Shown in pieces: positions 58,619-64,000 of a stretch of DNA of 64,000 nucleotides (position 1 is the stretch's first letter; the number at the start of each line of letters is the position of its first letter). This DNA is from Stomorhina lunata (taxonomy: Eukaryota; Arthropoda; Insecta; Diptera; Rhiniidae). Both the position numbers and the translations under genes were made by a program. Location: the NCBI GenBank assembly GCA_933228675.1, contig OW121740.1, positions 32,946,632-33,010,631 of the forward strand. Reading direction: 5' to 3'. Below the pieces are notes generated by a model, which was given only the letters and a program-made list of their open reading frames with translations, was not told the origin of the DNA and made no database searches.

Positions 58619-61600
58619 GTAGTATTAGTATTAGTATTAGTATTAGTATTAGTATTAGTATTAGTATTAGTATTAGTATTAGTATTAGTATTAGTATTAG
58701 TATTAGTATTAGTATTAGTATTAGTATTAGTATTAGTATTAGTATTAGTATTAGTATTAGTATTAGTATTAGTATTAGTATTAGTATTAGTATTAGTATT
58801 AGTATTAGTATTAGTATTAGTATTAGTATTAGTATTAGTATTAGTATTAGTATTAGTATTAGTATTAGTATTAGTATTAGTATTAGTATTAGTATTAGTA
58901 TTAGTATTAGTATTAGTATTAGTATTAGTATTAGTATTAGTATTAGTATTAGTATTAGTATTAGTATTAGTATTAGTATTAGTATTAGTATTAGTATTAG
59001 TATTAGTATTAGTATTAGTATTAGTATTAGTATTAGTATTAGTATTAGTATTAGTATTAGTATTAGTATTAGTATTAGTATTAGTATTAGTATTAGTATT
59101 AGTATTAGTATTAGTATTAGTATTAGTATTAGTATTAGTATTAGTATTAGTATTAGTATTAGTATTAGTATTAGTATTAGTATTAGTATTAGTATTAGTA
59201 TTAGTATTAGTATTAGTATTAGTATTAGTATTAGTATTAGTATTAGTATTAGTATTAGTATTAGTATTAGTATTAGTATTAGTATTAGTATTAGTATTAG
59301 TATTAGTATTAGTATTAGTATTAGTATTAGTATTAGTATTAGTATTAGTATTAGTATTAGTATTAGTATTAGTATTAGTATTAGTATTAGTATTAGTATT
59401 AGTATTAGTATTAGTATTAGTATTAGTATTAGTATTAGTATTAGTATTAGTATTAGTATTAGTATTAGTATTAGTATTAGTATTAGTATTAGTATTAGTA
59501 TTAGTATTAGTATTAGTATTAGTATTAGTATTAGTATTAGTATTAGTATTAGTATTAGTATTAGTATTAGTATTAGTATTAGTATTAGTATTAGTATTAG
59601 TATTAGTATTAGTATTAGTATTAGTATTAGTATTAGTATTAGTATTAGTATTAGTATTAGTATTAGTATTAGTATTAGTATTAGTATTAGTATTAGTATT
59701 AGTATTAGTATTAGTATTAGTATTAGTATTAGTATTAGTATTAGTATTAGTATTAGTATTAGTATTAGTATTAGTATTAGTATTAGTATTAGTATTAGTA
59801 TTAGTATTAGTATTAGTATTAGTATTAGTATTAGTATTAGTATTAGTATTAGTATTAGTATTAGTATTAGTATTAGTATTAGTATTAGTATTAGTATTAG
59901 TATTAGTATTAGTATTAGTATTAGTATTAGTATTAGTATTAGTATTAGTATTAGTATTAGTATTAGTATTAGTATTAGTATTAGTATTAGTATTAGTATT
60001 AGTATTAGTATTAGTATTAGTATTAGTATTAGTATTAGTATTAGTATTAGTATTAGTATTAGTATTAGTATTAGTATTAGTATTAGTATTAGTATTAGTA
60101 TTAGTATTAGTATTAGTATTAGTATTAGTATTAGTATTAGTATTAGTATTAGTATTAGTATTAGTATTAGTATTAGTATTAGTATTAGTATTAGTATTAG
60201 TATTAGTATTAGTATTAGTATTAGTATTAGTATTAGTATTAGTATTAGTATTAGTATTAGTATTAGTATTAGTATTAGTATTAGTATTAGTATTAGTATT
60301 AGTATTAGTATTAGTATTAGTATTAGTATTAGTATTAGTATTAGTATTAGTATTAGTATTAGTATTAGTATTAGTATTAGTATTAGTATTAGTATTAGTA
60401 TTAGTATTAGTATTAGTATTAGTATTAGTATTAGTATTAGTATTAGTATTAGTATTAGTATTAGTATTAGTATTAGTATTAGTATTAGTATTAGTATTAG
60501 TATTAGTATTAGTATTAGTATTAGTATTAGTATTAGTATTAGTATTAGTATTAGTATTAGTATTAGTATTAGTATTAGTATTAGTATTAGTATTAGTATT
60601 AGTATTAGTATTAGTATTAGTATTAGTATTAGTATTAGTATTAGTATTAGTATTAGTATTAGTATTAGTATTAGTATTAGTATTAGTATTAGTATTAGTA
60701 TTAGTATTAGTATTAGTATTAGTATTAGTATTAGTATTAGTATTAGTATTAGTATTAGTATTAGTATTAGTATTAGTATTAGTATTAGTATTAGTATTAG
60801 TATTAGTATTAGTATTAGTATTAGTATTAGTATTAGTATTAGTATTAGTATTAGTATTAGTATTAGTATTAGTATTAGTATTAGTATTAGTATTAGTATT
60901 AGTATTAGTATTAGTATTAGTATTAGTATTAGTATTAGTATTAGTATTAGTATTAGTATTAGTATTAGTATTAGTATTAGTATTAGTATTAGTATTAGTA
61001 TTAGTATTAGTATTAGTATTAGTATTAGTATTAGTATTAGTATTAGTATTAGTATTAGTATTAGTATTAGTATTAGTATTAGTATTAGTATTAGTATTAG
61101 TATTAGTATTAGTATTAGTATTAGTATTAGTATTAGTATTAGTATTAGTATTAGTATTAGTATTAGTATTAGTATTAGTATTAGTATTAGTATTAGTATT
61201 AGTATTAGTATTAGTATTAGTATTAGTATTAGTATTAGTATTAGTATTAGTATTAGTATTAGTATTAGTATTAGTATTAGTATTAGTATTAGTATTAGTA
61301 TTAGTATTAGTATTAGTATTAGTATTAGTATTAGTATTAGTATTAGTATTAGTATTAGTATTAGTATTAGTATTAGTATTAGTATTAGTATTAGTATTAG
61401 TATTAGTATTAGTATTAGTATTAGTATTAGTATTAGTATTAGTATTAGTATTAGTATTAGTATTAGTATTAGTATTAGTATTAGTATTAGTATTAGTATT
61501 AGTATTAGTATTAGTATTAGTATTAGTATTAGTATTAGTATTAGTATTAGTATTAGTATTAGTATTAGTATTAGTATTAGTATTAGTATTAGTATTAGTA

Positions 61601-64000
61601 TTAGTATTAGTATTAGTATTAGTATTAGTATTAGTATTAGTATTAGTATTAGTATTAGTATTAGTATTAGTATTAGTATTAGTATTAGTATTAGTATTAG
61701 TATTAGTATTAGTATTAGTATTAGTATTAGTATTAGTATTAGTATTAGTATTAGTATTAGTATTAGTATTAGTATTAGTATTAGTATTAGTATTAGTATT
61801 AGTATTAGTATTAGTATTAGTATTAGTATTAGTATTAGTATTAGTATTAGTATTAGTATTAGTATTAGTATTAGTATTAGTATTAGTATTAGTATTAGTA
61901 TTAGTATTAGTATTAGTATTAGTATTAGTATTAGTATTAGTATTAGTATTAGTATTAGTATTAGTATTAGTATTAGTATTAGTATTAGTATTAGTATTAG
62001 TATTAGTATTAGTATTAGTATTAGTATTAGTATTAGTATTAGTATTAGTATTAGTATTAGTATTAGTATTAGTATTAGTATTAGTATTAGTATTAGTATT
62101 AGTATTAGTATTAGTATTAGTATTAGTATTAGTATTAGTATTAGTATTAGTATTAGTATTAGTATTAGTATTAGTATTAGTATTAGTATTAGTATTAGTA
62201 TTAGTATTAGTATTAGTATTAGTATTAGTATTAGTATTAGTATTAGTATTAGTATTAGTATTAGTATTAGTATTAGTATTAGTATTAGTATTAGTATTAG
62301 TATTAGTATTAGTATTAGTATTAGTATTAGTATTAGTATTAGTATTAGTATTAGTATTAGTATTAGTATTAGTATTAGTATTAGTATTAGTATTAGTATT
62401 AGTATTAGTATTAGTATTAGTATTAGTATTAGTATTAGTATTAGTATTAGTATTAGTATTAGTATTAGTATTAGTATTAGTATTAGTATTAGTATTAGTA
62501 TTAGTATTAGTATTAGTATTAGTATTAGTATTAGTATTAGTATTAGTATTAGTATTAGTATTAGTATTAGTATTAGTATTAGTATTAGTATTAGTATTAG
62601 TATTAGTATTAGTATTAGTATTAGTATTAGTATTAGTATTAGTATTAGTATTAGTATTAGTATTAGTATTAGTATTAGTATTAGTATTAGTATTAGTATT
62701 AGTATTAGTATTAGTATTAGTATTAGTATTAGTATTAGTATTAGTATTAGTATTAGTATTAGTATTAGTATTAGTATTAGTATTAGTATTAGTATTAGTA
62801 TTAGTATTAGTATTAGTATTAGTATTAGTATTAGTATTAGTATTAGTATTAGTATTAGTATTAGTATTAGTATTAGTATTAGTATTAGTATTAGTATTAG
62901 TATTAGTATTAGTATTAGTATTAGTATTAGTATTAGTATTAGTATTAGTATTAGTATTAGTATTAGTATTAGTATTAGTATTAGTATTAGTATTAGTATT
63001 AGTATTAGTATTAGTATTAGTATTAGTATTAGTATTAGTATTAGTATTAGTATTAGTATTAGTATTAGTATTAGTATTAGTATTAGTATTAGTATTAGTA
63101 TTAGTATTAGTATTAGTATTAGTATTAGTATTAGTATTAGTATTAGTATTAGTATTAGTATTAGTATTAGTATTAGTATTAGTATTAGTATTAGTATTAG
63201 TATTAGTATTAGTATTAGTATTAGTATTAGTATTAGTATTAGTATTAGTATTAGTATTAGTATTAGTATTAGTATTAGTATTAGTATTAGTATTAGTATT
63301 AGTATTAGTATTAGTATTAGTATTAGTATTAGTATTAGTATTAGTATTAGTATTAGTATTAGTATTAGTATTAGTATTAGTATTAGTATTAGTATTAGTA
63401 TTAGTATTAGTATTAGTATTAGTATTAGTATTAGTATTAGTATTAGTATTAGTATTAGTATTAGTATTAGTATTAGTATTAGTATTAGTATTAGTATTAG
63501 TATTAGTATTAGTATTAGTATTAGTATTAGTATTAGTATTAGTATTAGTATTAGTATTAGTATTAGTATTAGTATTAGTATTAGTATTAGTATTAGTATT
63601 AGTATTAGTATTAGTCATTAGTATTAGTATTAGTATTAGTATTAGTATTAGTATTAGTATTAGTATTAGTATTAGTATTAGTATTAGTATTAGTATTAGT
63701 ATTAGTATTAGTATTAGTATTAGTATTAGTATTAGTATTAGTATTAGTATTAGTATTAGTATTAGTATTAGTATTAGTATTAGTATTAGTATTAGTATTA
63801 GTATTAGTATTAGTATTAGTATTAGTATTAGTATTAGTATTAGTATTAGTATTAGTATTAGTATTAGTATTAGTATTAGTATTAGTATTAGTATTAGTAT
63901 TAGTATTAGTATTAGTATTAGTATTAGTATTAGTATTAGTATTAGTATTAGTATTAGTATTAGTATTAGTATTAGTATTAGTATTAGTATTAGTATTAGT
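58619..64000. repeat. (AGTATT)n hexanucleotide array, at least 5.4 kb
   Basis: From 58619 to the end of the window every 60-base row repeats the hexamer AGTATT (ATTAGT in another phase), about 897 copies. I see one interruption: an extra C at 63616 that shifts the phase by one base. The minus strand reads AATACT, so an open frame of Asn-Thr repeats runs 63618-58615; its ATG exists only because of the inserted C. It has no other support and is not a gene. The array continues past the window, so its true length is unknown. Confidence 0.95.

Noticed and set aside
58615..63618. A 1667-residue Asn-Thr repeat protein on the minus strand
   Set aside because: It is only the translation of the hexanucleotide array, and its start codon arises from a single inserted base.
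58619..64000. A telomere made by telomerase
   Set aside because: The unit is not TTAGG, higher flies lack telomerase repeats, and no terminal or subtelomeric context is visible.

Overview
The window looks like nuclear DNA of a higher fly, probably a calyptrate (blow fly or house fly relative). This is inferred from very AT-rich non-coding DNA, GT-AG introns of several kilobases, a low-complexity insect-type protein, and a dense load of decayed non-LTR, LTR, Tc1/mariner, piggyBac-like and Helitron-like elements. Nothing is organised like a bacterial genome, and species cannot be fixed from sequence alone. LAYOUT. 1-9341 is intron or upstream DNA of the one host gene. It holds a fold-back element (about 667-1640), a degenerate Tc1/mariner copy with terminal repeats and TA target (1738-2728), and a long hairpin-ended dispersed repeat (3873-6475). 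9342-22112 carries the last five exons of a plus-strand gene. They join in frame into 1364 residues, ending at a stop at 22110-22112 with polyadenylation signals at 22209-22218. The protein starts (in this window) with a coiled coil, then a cysteine-rich cluster, then long Ser/Thr/Asn/Gln/Pro-rich sequence, and ends in a Trp/Cys-rich tail. I do not recognise the gene. Its introns hold long tandem arrays built on a palindromic CTATAG core. 22113-58618 has no host gene that I can support. It is a graveyard of repeats: hairpin-ended dispersed elements (23.1-23.75, 29.9-32.9, 48.4-50.7 kb), a TTAA-flanked piggyBac-like element (27843-29893) that contains a decayed LINE, a 3.1 kb palindromic-core satellite that reverses orientation internally (35.5-38.6 kb), two further LINE pseudogenes (40.8-42.2 kb plus, 43.4-45.0 kb minus), a deleted Ty3/Gypsy-type element (46.7-47.97 kb), a Helitron-like element with an internal minisatellite (51.94-53.53 kb) and another satellite-bearing element (55.27-56.58 kb). 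58619-64000 is an almost perfect hexanucleotide array, (AGTATT)n, of about 5.4 kb that runs off the window end. HOW THE PARTS RELATE. One satellite-bearing element is present in inverted orientation in the introns on either side of two large coding exons, with a 36-base perfect complementary match, so it could pair in the pre-mRNA. The same satellite core recurs outside the gene, suggesting that transposition seeds the tandem arrays. No complete autonomous transposon, tRNA gene, rRNA gene or CRISPR array was found.
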